Assembly: GCA_028819295.1 (NCBI GenBank)
Contig: JAPPMA010000058.1
Span: forward strand, 1,172-59,478
Origin: a bacterium
Lineage (GTDB): Bacteria > Actinomycetota > Acidimicrobiia > Acidimicrobiales > Bin134
Direction of reading: 5' to 3'
DNA: 58,307 bases
The translations under genes and the position numbers were made by a program. The first letter of the stretch is position 1. The number at the start of each line of letters is the position of its first letter. Under the pieces are notes generated by a model. That model was given only the letters and a program-made list of their open reading frames with translations, was not told the DNA's origin and searched no databases. Positions 39,806 to 49,520 of this stretch are shown here, in pieces.

Positions 39806-40765
39806 CTAGGGCAGGCGGGCGAGGAGGTCCAAGAGCAGGTCGTAGAAGCCGTCGGAGTCCACGTCGGTTATGTAGTGGCAGTTGGGGGGGCGGTCGGTGA
39901 CGTTCCACCAGTCCACCACGGTCATGCCGGCGGTGAGCGGGGAGCTTGTCTCCACCTCCACGTTGCAGTGGCGACCGCTGTAGAGGTGGGGGCGCAGCAG
40001 GTAGGCGATCACGTTGGGGTCGTGGAGGGGGCCGCCGGTGGTGCCGTACTTGTCCACGTCGAAGCGCTCGTAGAAGTCGAGCATCCCGGCCGCGGCCACC
40101 CCGGTGCGGGTGCCCAGGGCCCGCACCCGGTTGATCCAGTGGTCGGTCATCAGCGCCTTGTGGGTTGCGTCGAGGGGCAGCATGGTTACCGGGGCGCCGC
40201 AGTGCAGCACGATCTGGGCGGCGTCGGGGTCGACGAAGACGTTGAACTCCGCAGCAGGCGTGGTGTTGCCCCCTCCGAAGAACCCGCCGCCCATGCACAC
40301 GATCTCGCGGATGCGCGACGCGGCCTCGGGGGCGGTCTCCAGCACGGTGGCGACATTGGTCATCGGGCCCACCGGGCAGATGGTGATCTCCCGCTCGCCG
40401 GCGGCCAGCAGGGTCTCAGCCATCCATTCCACCGCGTGCTGGGGTTGCAGTTCGACCACCGGGTCGGCCAGGTCGGCCCCGTCGATCCCGGTCTTGCCGT
40501 GGACGTGCTCGGCGGTGACCAGATCCCGGCGCAGCGGGCGGTCGCAGCCGGCGAAAACCGGCACCTCGGGCCGGTCGGCCAACTCCACGAGGATGCGGGC
40601 GTTGCGGGCGGTGAGCTCAAGCGGCACGTTGCCGGCCACCGCGGTGATGCCCAGCACCTCCAGCTCGGGGGCGGCCAGGGCGGCCAGGATGGCGATGGCG
40701 TCGTCTTGGCCGGGGTCGGTGTCGATGATGATGGGGCGGGGCTCGGCGATCGGGTTCTGGCTCAT
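39806..40765 (-). CDS. Inosine/uridine-preferring nucleoside hydrolase
   Basis: The enzyme hydrolyses ribonucleosides to base and ribose. The 319-residue protein has the calcium-binding DTDPGQDDAIAILAAL, TAVAGNVPLE, EITICPVGPMTNVATVL, VCMGGGFFGGGNTTPAAEFN, and LHDPNVIAYLL with the late His-Asp pair. The ATG overlaps the gatD stop (ATGA), with AGAAGGAGA just upstream as a ribosome-binding site. It forms an operon murT-gatD-hydrolase, although the biochemical link between cell-wall amidation and nucleoside salvage is unclear. Confidence 0.93.
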   Translation of the reverse strand: MSQNPIAEPRPIIIDTDPGQDDAIAILAALAAPELEVLGITAVAGNVPLELTARNARILVELADRPEVPVFAGCDRPLRRDLVTAEHVHGKTGIDGADLADPVVELQPQHAVEWMAETLLAAGEREITICPVGPMTNVATVLETAPEAASRIREIVCMGGGFFGGGNTTPAAEFNVFVDPDAAQIVLHCGAPVTMLPLDATHKALMTDHWINRVRALGTRTGVAAAGMLDFYERFDVDKYGTTGGPLHDPNVIAYLLRPHLYSGRHCNVEVETSSPLTAGMTVVDWWNVTDRPPNCHYITDVDSDGFYDLLLDLLARLP

Positions 40766-41508
40766 CTCCTTCTTCCTGCTCTGGTTTGGGCAACGGTGTG
40801 GGCCGCTTGCTCGAGCTCGTCGGCCAGCGGGGCCAGTTCCACCGGGCGGCCGGCGCTCTCCAGCGCCCAGCCCAGCAGGATATCGGCCAGCCAGGGGTTC
40901 TTGGGCAGCAGCGGCCCGTGCAGATAGGTGCCCACCGTCCGGCCGGCCACCGCCCCCTCGCAGCCATCGCCGCCGTTGTTGCCGTGGCCCCGGAGCACGC
41001 GGCCCAGCGGCGTGCAGCCCCCGCCCAGATAGGTGCGCCCGGCGTGGTTCTCATAGCCGACCACCGTGCCTGCCTGACCGTCGAAGGTCGCGCTGAGCAC
41101 CACGTCGCCGATCAGCCTGCGGCGGCCCGCAACGGTCTCCAAGTCCAAGAGCCCGATGCCGGGCAGTGTGCGGCCGTCGGCCGCGGCGTAGCCGCGGCCC
41201 AAGAGCTGGTAGCCGCCGCACACCCCCAGCACCACCGCGCCGCGCTCAGCGGCCCGGCGCAGGGGGTCGGCCTTGCGGGCCAGGTCTTCGGCCACCAGCC
41301 TCTGGTCGCGGTCTTGGCCGCCGCCCAGGTAGTAGAGGTGGCAGTCGGCGGGCACGGGGTCGCCCAAGCCCGCCTCAACTGTCTCCAGCGCCAGCCCCCG
41401 CCACTCCAGGCGGCGGCGGAGCACCGCGATGTTGCCCCGGTCGGCGTAGATGTTGAGGTGCTCGGGGTAGAGATGGCACAGCCGGAGCGGGGGAGTGGCG
41501 GCGCTCAC
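40762..41508 (-). CDS. gatD: Lipid II isoglutaminyl synthase glutaminase subunit GatD
   Basis: GatD releases ammonia from glutamine for MurT, which amidates D-Glu in lipid II. The 248-residue class I amidotransferase begins with RLCHLYPEHLNIYADRGNIA, has the nucleophile motif GVCGGYQLLGRGY and the late His in GTYLHGPLLPKNPWLA. The GTG at 41508 overlaps the murT stop (GTGA). The frame is open far upstream only as an antisense-like shadow within murT. The murT-gatD pair is typical of Gram-positive bacteria. Confidence 0.94.
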   Translation of the reverse strand: MSAATPPLRLCHLYPEHLNIYADRGNIAVLRRRLEWRGLALETVEAGLGDPVPADCHLYYLGGGQDRDQRLVAEDLARKADPLRRAAERGAVVLGVCGGYQLLGRGYAAADGRTLPGIGLLDLETVAGRRRLIGDVVLSATFDGQAGTVVGYENHAGRTYLGGGCTPLGRVLRGHGNNGGDGCEGAVAGRTVGTYLHGPLLPKNPWLADILLGWALESAGRPVELAPLADELEQAAHTVAQTRAGRRR

Positions 41509-42890
41509 CCGTCCTCCCAGAACTGGGGGGCGAGCCCCCGGTCGGCCAGCAGGGCCTTGAACTCCAACAGGGCGGTGTAGGTGGGCAGCACGTAGAGGCC
41601 GCCGTCGGCGCCGCAGGCCGCCAGCGCGGCATCGAAGGCGTCGGGCACCGGGGGAACCACCGCCAGGCGGTCGGGGCTGAGTCCGCCATAGCGGAACCGC
41701 AGGGCCATGTCGTGGGCCCGGTCGCCGCCCACCGTCAGCGACGCCAGCCGGTCGCCCTCCAGCAGCAGCTCGTAGTCCACGTCCCAGATCCACGACACGT
41801 CCTGGCCGTCGGCGGTGCGGTCGTTGAGCAGCACCAGCAAATGGAGCGGCCGGTCTTCCAGCAGCATGGTGCGGATGTTCTCGTTGGCCCCGGCCGGGTT
41901 CTTGGCCAACAGCGTGGTCACCCGGGTGGGGCCGACCTGGGTGCGCTCGGCCCGGCCGAAGGCGGCCTGGCGGCGGGCCAGCGCCGGGCCGATGGACTCG
42001 GGGGAGAGTCCCAGGGCCAGCGCAGTGGCGGCGGCGGCGGCGGCGTTGTAGGCGTTGTGCAGGCCCGGCAGGCGCAGCGACATCTCCATCGGGCCGCCCG
42101 GTGTGGCCAGGGCCAGGCGCTGGCCGTCCATGCCGTGCAGCTCCACCTTGGCCGCCCCGACGTCGACCAGGGTGCGGGCCAGAGCGCACTCCGGGCACGA
42201 CCACCGCCCCAGGTGGGCGATGGTCACCATGTCGTAGCGCAGCCGGGCTCCGCAGCGCCGGCACTCGGTGGTGTCGGCGGCATGGGGGAGCCGGTCGCGG
42301 CCCGCTCTGGGGTCGTCGATGCCGTAGGAGACGGTGTTGGGATGGCCGGCGGCGATCTCGGCCACCGCGGGGTCGTCCGCGTTGTACACCACGGTGGTGG
42401 CCGGATCGAGCCCGTCCACCGCCGCCCGCCAGCGCTCCACCAGGTGCTCGAGCTCGCCGTGGCGGTCGAGCTGGTCGCGGAACAGGTTCATGAGGGTGAC
42501 GACCCGGGGCCGGGTTTGCCCGATCAAACCGGGCAGGGCGGCCTCGTCCGCCTCGAACAGGGCAACCTCGGCGCCGTCGTCGTTCAACAGCGCAGTGGCC
42601 ACCCCCCGCTCCAGGTTGGATCCGGCGGTGTTGGCCACCACCCTGGCCCCTGAGGCGTCGAGCACAGCCCGCACCAGGCGGGCGGTGGTGGTCTTGCCGT
42701 TGGTGCCCGACACCAGGATCACCCCGTTGGGAACGGCCCGGGCCATCTCCGCGGTGGCCTCGGGCCGCAGCCGGGTGAGCACCAGCCCCGGCAGCGCCGT
42801 GCCCCCGCCCCGCCCCAGCCGCTGCGACAGCCGCCCCGCCCCCCGCGCCGCCCCCGCGGCCAGCCCCCGAGGCATCGACGGCAGCTTCAT
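41505..42890 (-). CDS. murT: Lipid II isoglutaminyl synthase Mur-ligase subunit MurT
   Basis: MurT activates the D-Glu carboxylate of lipid II with ATP. The 461-residue Mur-ligase-like protein has the P-loop VILVSGTNGKTTTARLVRAV, NTAGSNLERGVATAL, LMNLFRDQLDRHGELE and VYNADDP. A zinc-ribbon insert (CRRCGARLRYD with CPECA) is specific to MurT. It ends with a Mur C-domain (LLVLLNDRTADGQDVSWIWD). TACCAT ends 9 nt before the ATG, a possible -10 box. The first ~30 residues are Arg/Gly-rich. Confidence 0.94.
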   Translation of the reverse strand: MKLPSMPRGLAAGAARGAGRLSQRLGRGGGTALPGLVLTRLRPEATAEMARAVPNGVILVSGTNGKTTTARLVRAVLDASGARVVANTAGSNLERGVATALLNDDGAEVALFEADEAALPGLIGQTRPRVVTLMNLFRDQLDRHGELEHLVERWRAAVDGLDPATTVVYNADDPAVAEIAAGHPNTVSYGIDDPRAGRDRLPHAADTTECRRCGARLRYDMVTIAHLGRWSCPECALARTLVDVGAAKVELHGMDGQRLALATPGGPMEMSLRLPGLHNAYNAAAAAATALALGLSPESIGPALARRQAAFGRAERTQVGPTRVTTLLAKNPAGANENIRTMLLEDRPLHLLVLLNDRTADGQDVSWIWDVDYELLLEGDRLASLTVGGDRAHDMALRFRYGGLSPDRLAVVPPVPDAFDAALAACGADGGLYVLPTYTALLEFKALLADRGLAPQFWEDG

Positions 42891-42906
42891 ACCGGCCTAA
42901 TGGTAC

Positions 42907-42978
42907 CTACCGGAAGCGGCGGATGTCTTCGGCTAGGGCCTCGGGCTGTTCCAAGGCGGCGAAGGTCGGCCAGCGCAA
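42907..42978 (-). pseudogene. Possible 3' remnant of an alpha/beta-hydrolase gene
   Basis: In the 140-bp gap between trpS and murT, one minus-strand frame ends FAALEQPEALAEDIRRF followed by Arg and a stop. This resembles the C-terminal signature of alpha/beta hydrolases (PE-x-LA-x2-IR-x-F). No body of such a gene is present upstream. It may be a chance match or the last trace of a deleted gene. Confidence 0.25.
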
Positions 42979-43030
42979 CGTCGGGGCTCTCGACGGCGAG
43001 CGGGGCAGCCTCAAACACGGGGCGCCTGGT

Positions 43031-44032
43031 CTACTGGGCTAACGGTGAGGCGGGGGAGCGGGGGAGCAGGCCGGCGTTGCTCCGGGCCCGCTCCAGGGTG
43101 GCTGAGGCGGTGTCTCGGGCCTTGGCGGCGCCGGTGTCGAGCAGCCGGGCCACTTCGGCGGGGTCCGACGACAGCTCGGCGTATCGATCCCGGATGGGGT
43201 CGAGCAGCGCGTTCACCGCCTCGGCGGCGTCGGCCTTGAGCGGCCCGTACTGGGCGTAGTCGTCGGCCACCGACTCCGGCGTGCGCCCGGTGGCCGAGGC
43301 CAGGATGCCCAGCAGGTTGGACACCCCCGGCTTGGCGTCGGGGTCGTAGCGCACCTCGCCGTCGCTGTCGGTGACCGCCCGTTTGAACTTGCGGGCCACC
43401 CCGGCGGAGTCTTCCAGGATGCCCACCGTGCCGGGCGACTCCAGCGACTTCGACATCTTGTCGTCCGGGTTCTGGAGGTCCATAACCCGGGCCCCGGCCT
43501 CGGGGATCACGTGGGCGGGCACCGTGAAGGTGTCTCCGTAGCGGTGGTTGAACCGCTCGGCGATGTCCCGGCACAGCTCGATGTGCTGGCGCTGATCGTC
43601 GCCGACGGGCACCAGATCGGTGTCGTACAGCAAGATGTCGGCGGCCTGGAGGGCGGGATAGGTGAACAGCCCGGCCGCCACGAACTCGCTGCGGTCGGAT
43701 TTGTCTTTGAACTGGGTCATGCGGCGCAGCTCCCCGAAACCCACCGTGCATTCCATCATCCAGGCCAGCTCGGCGTGCTCGCTCACCGCGCTCTGCACGA
43801 ACAGGGTGGACCGCTCGGGGTCGATGCCCACCGACATCAACAGGGTGGCCGCGGCCACGGTGTTTTGCTGCAACTCGGCCGGATCAGGGGCAGTGGTGAG
43901 GGCGTGGAGATCCACCACGCAGTACACCGCCTGGTGCTCGTGCTGGTAGGCCACCCAGTTGCGCAGCGCGCCCAACAGGTTGCCCAAGTGCATGCCGCCA
44001 GAAGGCTGTATCCCCGAGAACACGCGAGCCAC
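43031..44032 (-). CDS. trpS: Tryptophanyl-tRNA synthetase
   Basis: TrpRS charges tRNA-Trp. The 333-residue class I enzyme has FSGIQPSGGMHLGNLLGAL (HIGH motif as MHLG), CVVDLHALT, FTYPALQAADILLYDTDLVP, VGDDQRQHIELCRDIAERFN and the KMSKS loop in PDDKMSKSLESP. GTG 44032 follows a TAGGCT box by 8 nt, so it has its own leaderless transcript, although the Fn3 gene upstream is on the same strand. Confidence 0.95.
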   Translation of the reverse strand: MARVFSGIQPSGGMHLGNLLGALRNWVAYQHEHQAVYCVVDLHALTTAPDPAELQQNTVAAATLLMSVGIDPERSTLFVQSAVSEHAELAWMMECTVGFGELRRMTQFKDKSDRSEFVAAGLFTYPALQAADILLYDTDLVPVGDDQRQHIELCRDIAERFNHRYGDTFTVPAHVIPEAGARVMDLQNPDDKMSKSLESPGTVGILEDSAGVARKFKRAVTDSDGEVRYDPDAKPGVSNLLGILASATGRTPESVADDYAQYGPLKADAAEAVNALLDPIRDRYAELSSDPAEVARLLDTGAAKARDTASATLERARSNAGLLPRSPASPLAQ

Positions 44033-44040
44033 AGCCGCTC

Positions 44041-44046
44041 AGCCTA
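44041..44046 (-). promoter_or_regulatory. -10 box TAGGCT of trpS
   Basis: Read on the minus strand, TAGGCT ends 8 nt before GTG 44032. No Shine-Dalgarno sequence is seen. Confidence 0.5.
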
Positions 44047-44100
44047 GAGCCTGGACAGCCCCAGACGAAGTGCTAAAGGCAGGCTATGGGGTTGTGCCGC

Positions 44101-47100
44101 TTAGGCGCAGGCGTCGTCGTCCAAATCTTCGGGGTCGTCGCCGTAGTCGCCGCCGGTGAGGCCGCGGCAGGCTGAGGCCAGCTCACGCCGGAAGTCTGCG
44201 GGGTGGGTGGCGGCGAGGGTGTCGCCGGCCTGCTGGCGGGCGATGGCCTCGCGGCGGGTGTAGGGCAGCGCGCACACATCGGCCACACCGTCCTTGTCGT
44301 CATCGTGCGGGTAGGTGGTGGGGCCGCCCAGCGACCGGTTGGCGCAGAAGCTCGGCCCCGTGATGACGCCGGAATAGAACGCTCCGCCGTCGTTGATCGG
44401 CACCCGCGGCGGTGCGCTCAGGCCGTCGCCGCCGCAGGCCGCTTCGCCCTCGATAGACGCACAGGCCTCGTTCACCAGCGCCGCATATTCTCCGGGGTAC
44501 TGGTTGACCAGGGCATCCACTGCCCGCTGGCGGGCGATGGCCTCGCGGCGGGTGTGGGGCAGCGCGCACACATCGGCCACACCGTCCTTGTCGTCGTCAT
44601 GGGCGAACAACCGGGCGCCGCCCAGCGAGAGGTTGGCGCAGAACTCCGGCCCGGTGATGACACCGGAGTAGAACTCGCCGTTGGCGGGCGGCACCTCAAC
44701 CGGCTCATCCACCGGCATTTCCTCACTCGGCTCCTCCTCCGCCGGCGTCTCCTCTGTTGGCGCCCCCTCCACCGGCGCGGCCTCGTTGGAGGTTCCCGCG
44801 GCGCCCTCGCCAACGCCGTTGGTGGCCCGCACCTGGACGGTGTACGACAGCACGCCGGTGCCGGTGCTCAGGTCGGTGATGGTGACGGCCCTGGCATCTG
44901 CCGCGGCCTCGATCCATTGGCCGTAGTCGCCGACGCCCGCCCTCACGCGGTAGTGCCAGCCGGTGACCGCCGAGCCGCCGTCGCCGCCGGGGGTCCACGA
45001 CACCGTGATCTCGCCGCGGCCGCCCGCTGCGGTCACCGAGGGCGCCGCCGGGGTGGTGGCCGGGGTGACCGGCCCGGCCCGGCCGGCTTCGCCGGGGCCG
45101 AAGGTGTTCACCGCCCGCACCTCGAAGGTGTAGGCCGTGCCGTTGCGCAGCCCGGCCACCAGGTGGCCGGTGATGTCGTCACCGCCGCCGGGGATGTCCG
45201 TCCATGCACCGAAGTCGTCTCCGGCGGCCGCCATGCGATACTCCCAGCCGGTGACGGCCGAGCCGCCGTCGCCGCCGGACACCCAGAACAGCAGCACTTC
45301 GCTGTCGAAGGGCGTCGCTCTCACCACTGCGGCAGGAGGCGGGCCCAACGGTGTGACCGGCAGCGCAGTCGCCGCCTCGCCGGGGCCGTAGGCGTTGCGG
45401 GCCCGCACCTCCAGGGTGTAGGTGATGCCGTTGACCACGCCGGCAACCGTTGCCGTGGTGCTTGTCTGTGTGCCGTCTCTGCTCACCGTCTGCCAGTCAT
45501 CGTAAGCGCCGGCGGCGGCGTCGGCGACCTTCTTGCGGATCTGGTAGCTCGTCACCGGGCTGCCGTGCTCGTTGCCGGGAACGGTCACGATCACGTTGAT
45601 CTCGCCGTCGCCCGCCGTCGCCTGCACCAGGGCCGGCGGTTCCGGCGCCTTGCCCGGGGTCGCCGGGCCGGCCTGGGCCCTCTCGCCCCTTCCGGCTGCG
45701 TTCCAAGCCCGGACCAAGAAGGTGTAGGCCGTGCCGTTGGCCAGGTCTTCCACCGTGTGGCTGGTGGTTTCCGGCCCGCTGTCGGCGATGTCCGCCCAGC
45801 CATCGCCGGTGTCCACGTCTCTACAGGGGTTGGCGTTGTTCAGTTCGCACACCTGCCATTTGGTGATTGGCGGGCCGCCGCCCCTCGACGTCCATGTGAG
45901 GGTCACCTGGCCGTCGCCGCCGGTGGCCAGCAGACCCACTGGCGGCAGCGGTCCTCCGCCGGGATAGACCGTTTCAGATTCCACACTGGGGCCGGGGTAC
46001 TGGCCGTTGGCGCCCCGGATTCTGAACGTGTGCGGTTCGCCGTCCTCCAAGAAGTCGACGATGATGTTTGCGAACCACGAGCCGAAGTTGTTGAACAGCC
46101 AACTGCTGTACTCGCCAGAGCCCACCTTGAAGGCGTACTCCCACCGGGTGGTGCCGCTGATTCCGCCGATGTTGCCTCCGCCGCCCCGCGGCTCCAGCGA
46201 CAGGGTGACTTGGCCGACTGCCGCCTCTGCGGTGATGCTGGGCTCGGTGTCCACGATGTGGGCGCCGGGCGAGGGCGGGGCGCCGTGGGTATACGCCTCA
46301 GACTCGGCGATGCCGCCGTGGCCCACGGCGTTCTCGGCCCGAACCCTCACCTGATACCGCTCGCCTGCCTCTGCGTCTGAGATGGTGGCCGTGTTGGTGT
46401 CGGTGTTGGCCCACTCCGTCCACGGGGCGCCTCCCACCCGGTACGAGAGCTGGTAGCGAAGCCGGATGTCGGTGCCGGGAATTTCGGTGTTGGCCCCGCC
46501 GTCGGTGGATGCAGGCCACCACACCCTGAAGCTGTCGTCGTCGGCGTCGCGGATATAGACGGCTGAGGGAGTGGTCGGAACGATCCGAGGGATGGTGGTG
46601 GCCGCGGTGCCCGACCACGACCCGGTGCCGTGCTCGTTCACGGCCCGCACTATCACGTGATAGGTTTCCCCGGCCACCGGGACCAACTCCGGGCCGCCGG
46701 TTCCCGCGGCGACACCCAGCGCCGCGAGCCGTGCCTCGGCGCGGGGCACCGTGACGCTGCTTTGGAGCCCGCAACCGGCATCGGCCCTCACTGTGGCGCT
46801 GTCGCACACGGCCACCCAGCCCTGGTCGCCGTAGAAGCTGCTCAAATCACCGGCGGCGGCGTACTTGTACTCCCACCTGGTGACCGGGGAGCCGCCGTCA
46901 TCGCCCGGGCGCCACCGAAGGGTGACATGTCTGGTGCCCTTGGCCGCGTCGTACGAGTTCGACACCGTCAAAGACTGCGGGGCCGAGGGAGCGGTGCCCG
47001 TATGGATCGGCTTCGTGATCGTCGAGACGGCGCCGCCCCCCACGGCGTTCACCGCTCGAACCCTGAACCAGTACGCCGTTCGCCCCATCAGGTCGCCCAC

Positions 47101-48417
47101 CTCGTGGGACATCGTTTGGGGCCCCGAGCCGGGAATGTCCTGCCAGGGTCCGTATGCGCCGCTGCCGGCCCTCACCGCGTATTGATAGCCGGTGATCGGC
47201 GAGTTGCCGTCGGGTGGGCGCCTCCACGCCAAGGTGGCGGTGTCGCCTGCTCCCTCGTTGAGGGTGGCGGTGAGGCTGATCGGCCTCGAGGGGACCGATC
47301 CGGGATCGATCACCCCGGTGGCCCCCGCGATGCCCGGGCCAACTTCATTCGCGGCTCGCACCTCGAATCGATATTGTCGGCCGATGTTGTCCAATCCGAA
47401 CACGATGTGGGAGGTGGTGTGGGCGTGGCTGTCGGGAATCGCCACCCACGCGACGCCATCGGCGATGTCGGCGCTGCCCGTGCCCTGGCGGTACTGCCAG
47501 CCGGTGATGGGGGCGCCGCCGTCGCTGCTGGGCGCCCAGGTCAAAATGGCGCTCCTGTAGCCGGCTCGGCCGCTCAGCCCCCGGGGCGGCCCCGGCACCG
47601 CGGCGACCAGCACCGGCGGCGTCTCGGCGGCAGCGCCTGCGCCGTTGGCGTTGCGGGCCCGAATCTGGAACTGGTAGGTGGTGCCGTTGGCCAGCCCCGA
47701 CACCATGTGGCCCGTGCTGGCGGGGCCCGAGCCGATAACGATGGTCCAGGGGGTGTAGTCGCCGTTGCCGGTCTTCTGGCGGTACTCGTACGCTGTGATG
47801 GGAGAATACCCGTCGTTTCGGCCCGGGCCCGAGGCCACCGCCGCCGTCCAGCTCAGCTCTATCTGCGAGTTCCCCGCGGTGGCCCTCAAGCCGCGGGGCG
47901 CCGCAGGAGCCGTCGACGGAACCACCTCGAGGGCATTGCCGGTGCTGGCCCTCGAAGCGCCGGGGGCGCCGTTGCCCGCGAAGGTGACGGCGCGGACCTC
48001 GAACCGGTACGGGGTTCCGTTGGCCAGCCCCGTCACGGTGTGGGCGGTGGTGCGGGGGCCGCTGTCGGGCACCGGCACCCAGACACCGGCGGGAAGGGGG
48101 AGGATTTGGCGGTACTCCCACCGGATGATCCTGGACCCGCCGTCGTGTACCGGCTGCCAAACCAGGGTGACGCTCTGGTCGCCGGGCCAGGCCACCACAT
48201 CGGGAGCATTGGGAGTGCTCTGCGCGCCCGCCACAGATGCCGACACCAGCAAAGCGGCCAGCAGCACCACCGCGCCGAGAACTGAGTATCCCCCCTTTGG
48301 CCGGTCACCTCGATTAGGAGGTAGCCATGTCATTGATGGAAAAGGAGAAGCCGCCGCCTTGCGCTGGGAGCGGGTGCTCTCACTGAAGGGCAGAAATCCC
48401 GGGAACAGCCGAGCCAC
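44101..48417 (-). CDS. Giant secreted protein with about 11 fibronectin type III domains and twin C-terminal modules
   Basis: A 1,438-residue protein. After a 45-residue polar N-terminus comes a secretion signal (VLGAVVLLAALLVSASVAGA). About 11 Fn3 domains follow, each ~95 residues with the repeating GLANGTPYRFEVRAV and DGGSPVTRWEYK signatures. An acidic Glu/Pro linker (TEETPAEEEPSEEMP) leads to two copies of an ~85-residue module: FYSGVITGP-x-FCAN-x-SLGG, HDDDKDGVADVCALP (thrombospondin-3/calcium-loop-like), TRREAIARQ and a late Cys. It is probably cell-wall or surface exposed and adhesive. There is no LPXTG motif. The GTG follows TAGAAT by 8 nt; an ATG at 48333 is an alternative. It is a paralogue of the gene at 50240-55369. 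Confidence 0.88.
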   Translation of the reverse strand: MARLFPGFLPFSESTRSQRKAAASPFPSMTWLPPNRGDRPKGGYSVLGAVVLLAALLVSASVAGAQSTPNAPDVVAWPGDQSVTLVWQPVHDGGSRIIRWEYRQILPLPAGVWVPVPDSGPRTTAHTVTGLANGTPYRFEVRAVTFAGNGAPGASRASTGNALEVVPSTAPAAPRGLRATAGNSQIELSWTAAVASGPGRNDGYSPITAYEYRQKTGNGDYTPWTIVIGSGPASTGHMVSGLANGTTYQFQIRARNANGAGAAAETPPVLVAAVPGPPRGLSGRAGYRSAILTWAPSSDGGAPITGWQYRQGTGSADIADGVAWVAIPDSHAHTTSHIVFGLDNIGRQYRFEVRAANEVGPGIAGATGVIDPGSVPSRPISLTATLNEGAGDTATLAWRRPPDGNSPITGYQYAVRAGSGAYGPWQDIPGSGPQTMSHEVGDLMGRTAYWFRVRAVNAVGGGAVSTITKPIHTGTAPSAPQSLTVSNSYDAAKGTRHVTLRWRPGDDGGSPVTRWEYKYAAAGDLSSFYGDQGWVAVCDSATVRADAGCGLQSSVTVPRAEARLAALGVAAGTGGPELVPVAGETYHVIVRAVNEHGTGSWSGTAATTIPRIVPTTPSAVYIRDADDDSFRVWWPASTDGGANTEIPGTDIRLRYQLSYRVGGAPWTEWANTDTNTATISDAEAGERYQVRVRAENAVGHGGIAESEAYTHGAPPSPGAHIVDTEPSITAEAAVGQVTLSLEPRGGGGNIGGISGTTRWEYAFKVGSGEYSSWLFNNFGSWFANIIVDFLEDGEPHTFRIRGANGQYPGPSVESETVYPGGGPLPPVGLLATGGDGQVTLTWTSRGGGPPITKWQVCELNNANPCRDVDTGDGWADIADSGPETTSHTVEDLANGTAYTFLVRAWNAAGRGERAQAGPATPGKAPEPPALVQATAGDGEINVIVTVPGNEHGSPVTSYQIRKKVADAAAGAYDDWQTVSRDGTQTSTTATVAGVVNGITYTLEVRARNAYGPGEAATALPVTPLGPPPAAVVRATPFDSEVLLFWVSGGDGGSAVTGWEYRMAAAGDDFGAWTDIPGGGDDITGHLVAGLRNGTAYTFEVRAVNTFGPGEAGRAGPVTPATTPAAPSVTAAGGRGEITVSWTPGGDGGSAVTGWHYRVRAGVGDYGQWIEAAADARAVTITDLSTGTGVLSYTVQVRATNGVGEGAAGTSNEAAPVEGAPTEETPAEEEPSEEMPVDEPVEVPPANGEFYSGVITGPEFCANLSLGGARLFAHDDDKDGVADVCALPHTRREAIARQRAVDALVNQYPGEYAALVNEACASIEGEAACGGDGLSAPPRVPINDGGAFYSGVITGPSFCANRSLGGPTTYPHDDDKDGVADVCALPYTRREAIARQQAGDTLAATHPADFRRELASACRGLTGGDYGDDPEDLDDDACA

Positions 48418-48425
48418 GGCCCACC

Positions 48426-48431
48426 ATTCTA
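48426..48431 (-). promoter_or_regulatory. -10 box TAGAAT of the first Fn3 gene
   Basis: Read on the minus strand, TAGAAT ends 8 nt before GTG 48417, which supports the long N-terminus of this protein. Confidence 0.45.
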
Positions 48432-48550
48432 ACTGCCGCTGCCGCGGAAAAACGCATTGTCAGAACGACCCCGGGTCGACGGATCGAACGACTTGAGCGC
48501 CCCGGGCTGGTTTGAATTCTCCTGATTCGTATGGCCTGAACCGCAAGCAG

Positions 48551-49135
48551 CTATGCGGCTTCGGCGGGGAGATTGATGTCGAGCTTGGCCTCGATACGGG
48601 TCAGGCGCTCTCCGTGCCTCAGCAGCATATCGTAGATCCCGTCGATTCTCTGGCCCTGAGCAGTGAACTGGCCGGTGAACTTGGCATCGAGACTCTGGAA
48701 CATGCCGGTGAACTTGGCATCGAGACTCTGGAACATGCCGGTGAACTTCTCGGTGAGCTTGATCTCCAAATCTCTGTTCTCACTGGTGATCTTCTCGGTG
48801 AGCCTGGACTCCACGCTCTTGATCTCGCCGGTGATCTTCTCGGTGAGCCTGGACTCCACGCTCTTGATCTCGCTGGTGAGCCTGGACTCCACGCTCTTGA
48901 TCTCGCTGGTGAACTTGGCGGTGAGCCTGGTCTCCATGGCCTTGATCTCGTCGAGAATGGCAGCAAAGCGCCTCTCGGAATCGGCCTTCTGCTCGTCAAG
49001 CCTGCGGTTCGTGTCCAAGCGCAGGTCGCCGATTCGGTCGCCCTTTTCCTTTCGCCTGTTCCGTACCGCCATGATCACCCAACTGAACAGCCCGGTTGCA
49101 CCGGCGCCGACCAATGCAGAAACAATGGAATTCAT
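48551..49135 (-). CDS. Membrane-anchored coiled-coil protein with tandem 11- and 15-residue repeats
   Basis: A 194-residue protein with an N-terminal membrane helix (IVSALVGAGATGLFSWVIMA), a basic stop (RNRRKEKG) and a long coiled coil. The coil is built from near-identical units (SEIKSVESRLT twice, then EKITGEIKSVESRLT and EKITSENRDLEIKLT, then GMFQSLDAKFT twice). The C-terminus RHGERLTRIEAKLDINLPAE is almost the same as in the gene at 56639 (VHGERLARIETKLDIDPPAE). AAGGAGG lies 8-10 nt before the ATG. It sits between the two Fn3 genes on the same strand. Function unknown. Confidence 0.8.
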   Translation of the reverse strand: MNSIVSALVGAGATGLFSWVIMAVRNRRKEKGDRIGDLRLDTNRRLDEQKADSERRFAAILDEIKAMETRLTAKFTSEIKSVESRLTSEIKSVESRLTEKITGEIKSVESRLTEKITSENRDLEIKLTEKFTGMFQSLDAKFTGMFQSLDAKFTGQFTAQGQRIDGIYDMLLRHGERLTRIEAKLDINLPAEAA

Positions 49136-49520
49136 GCTTCCCCCTCAAGGAGGATTGAAGAAGGGGAAGTGTTGGCCCCCACCATACCAGCATCGCGCCG
49201 GTCAAGCAACGGCTCTTCGGCGGCTGAGCCAACCGGGGGGACGGACCTCGCCGGCCAAGAAAAAGCCTCGCGAACCTTGGCCTTCCAAGCAGCGCAGTCT
49301 TTTCATGACTGGATCCGTTCAACAGATGATTCGGGCGTGAGTCGGCAAAAGCAGCTTCAAGATCCGCAGCGGAGGGCGGGGCTGCGGCGGCAGATGAGGA
49401 GTCATCTGCGGGGTTAGTGGTGTGCCGCGGTTCAGCTAGTGCGGCTCGTGCTCATTTGAGGGCTTTGCGGGCGAGCACGGAGAACCCAGCCCGAACATCC
49501 GTACGAGTAGGGCGGCCTGG
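49136..49520. other. 385-bp gap without a recognisable gene
   Basis: Apart from the ribosome-binding site of the downstream coiled-coil gene at 49143-49149, I see no convincing frame, RNA or strong hairpin here. A short stretch near 49195-49245 shares GGCTGAGCCAACCGGGGG with the terminator-like hairpin at 50145-50182 in degenerate form. Confidence 0.4.

Noticed and set aside
40762..42264. A 500-residue form of GatD
   Set aside because: The extra N-terminus is the antisense-like frame within murT; the GTG overlapping the murT stop gives the normal GatD length.
46630..48285. Plus-strand frames opposite the first Fn3 gene
   Set aside because: They repeat with the Fn3 domain period because they are reversed copies of it; no independent start or domain.
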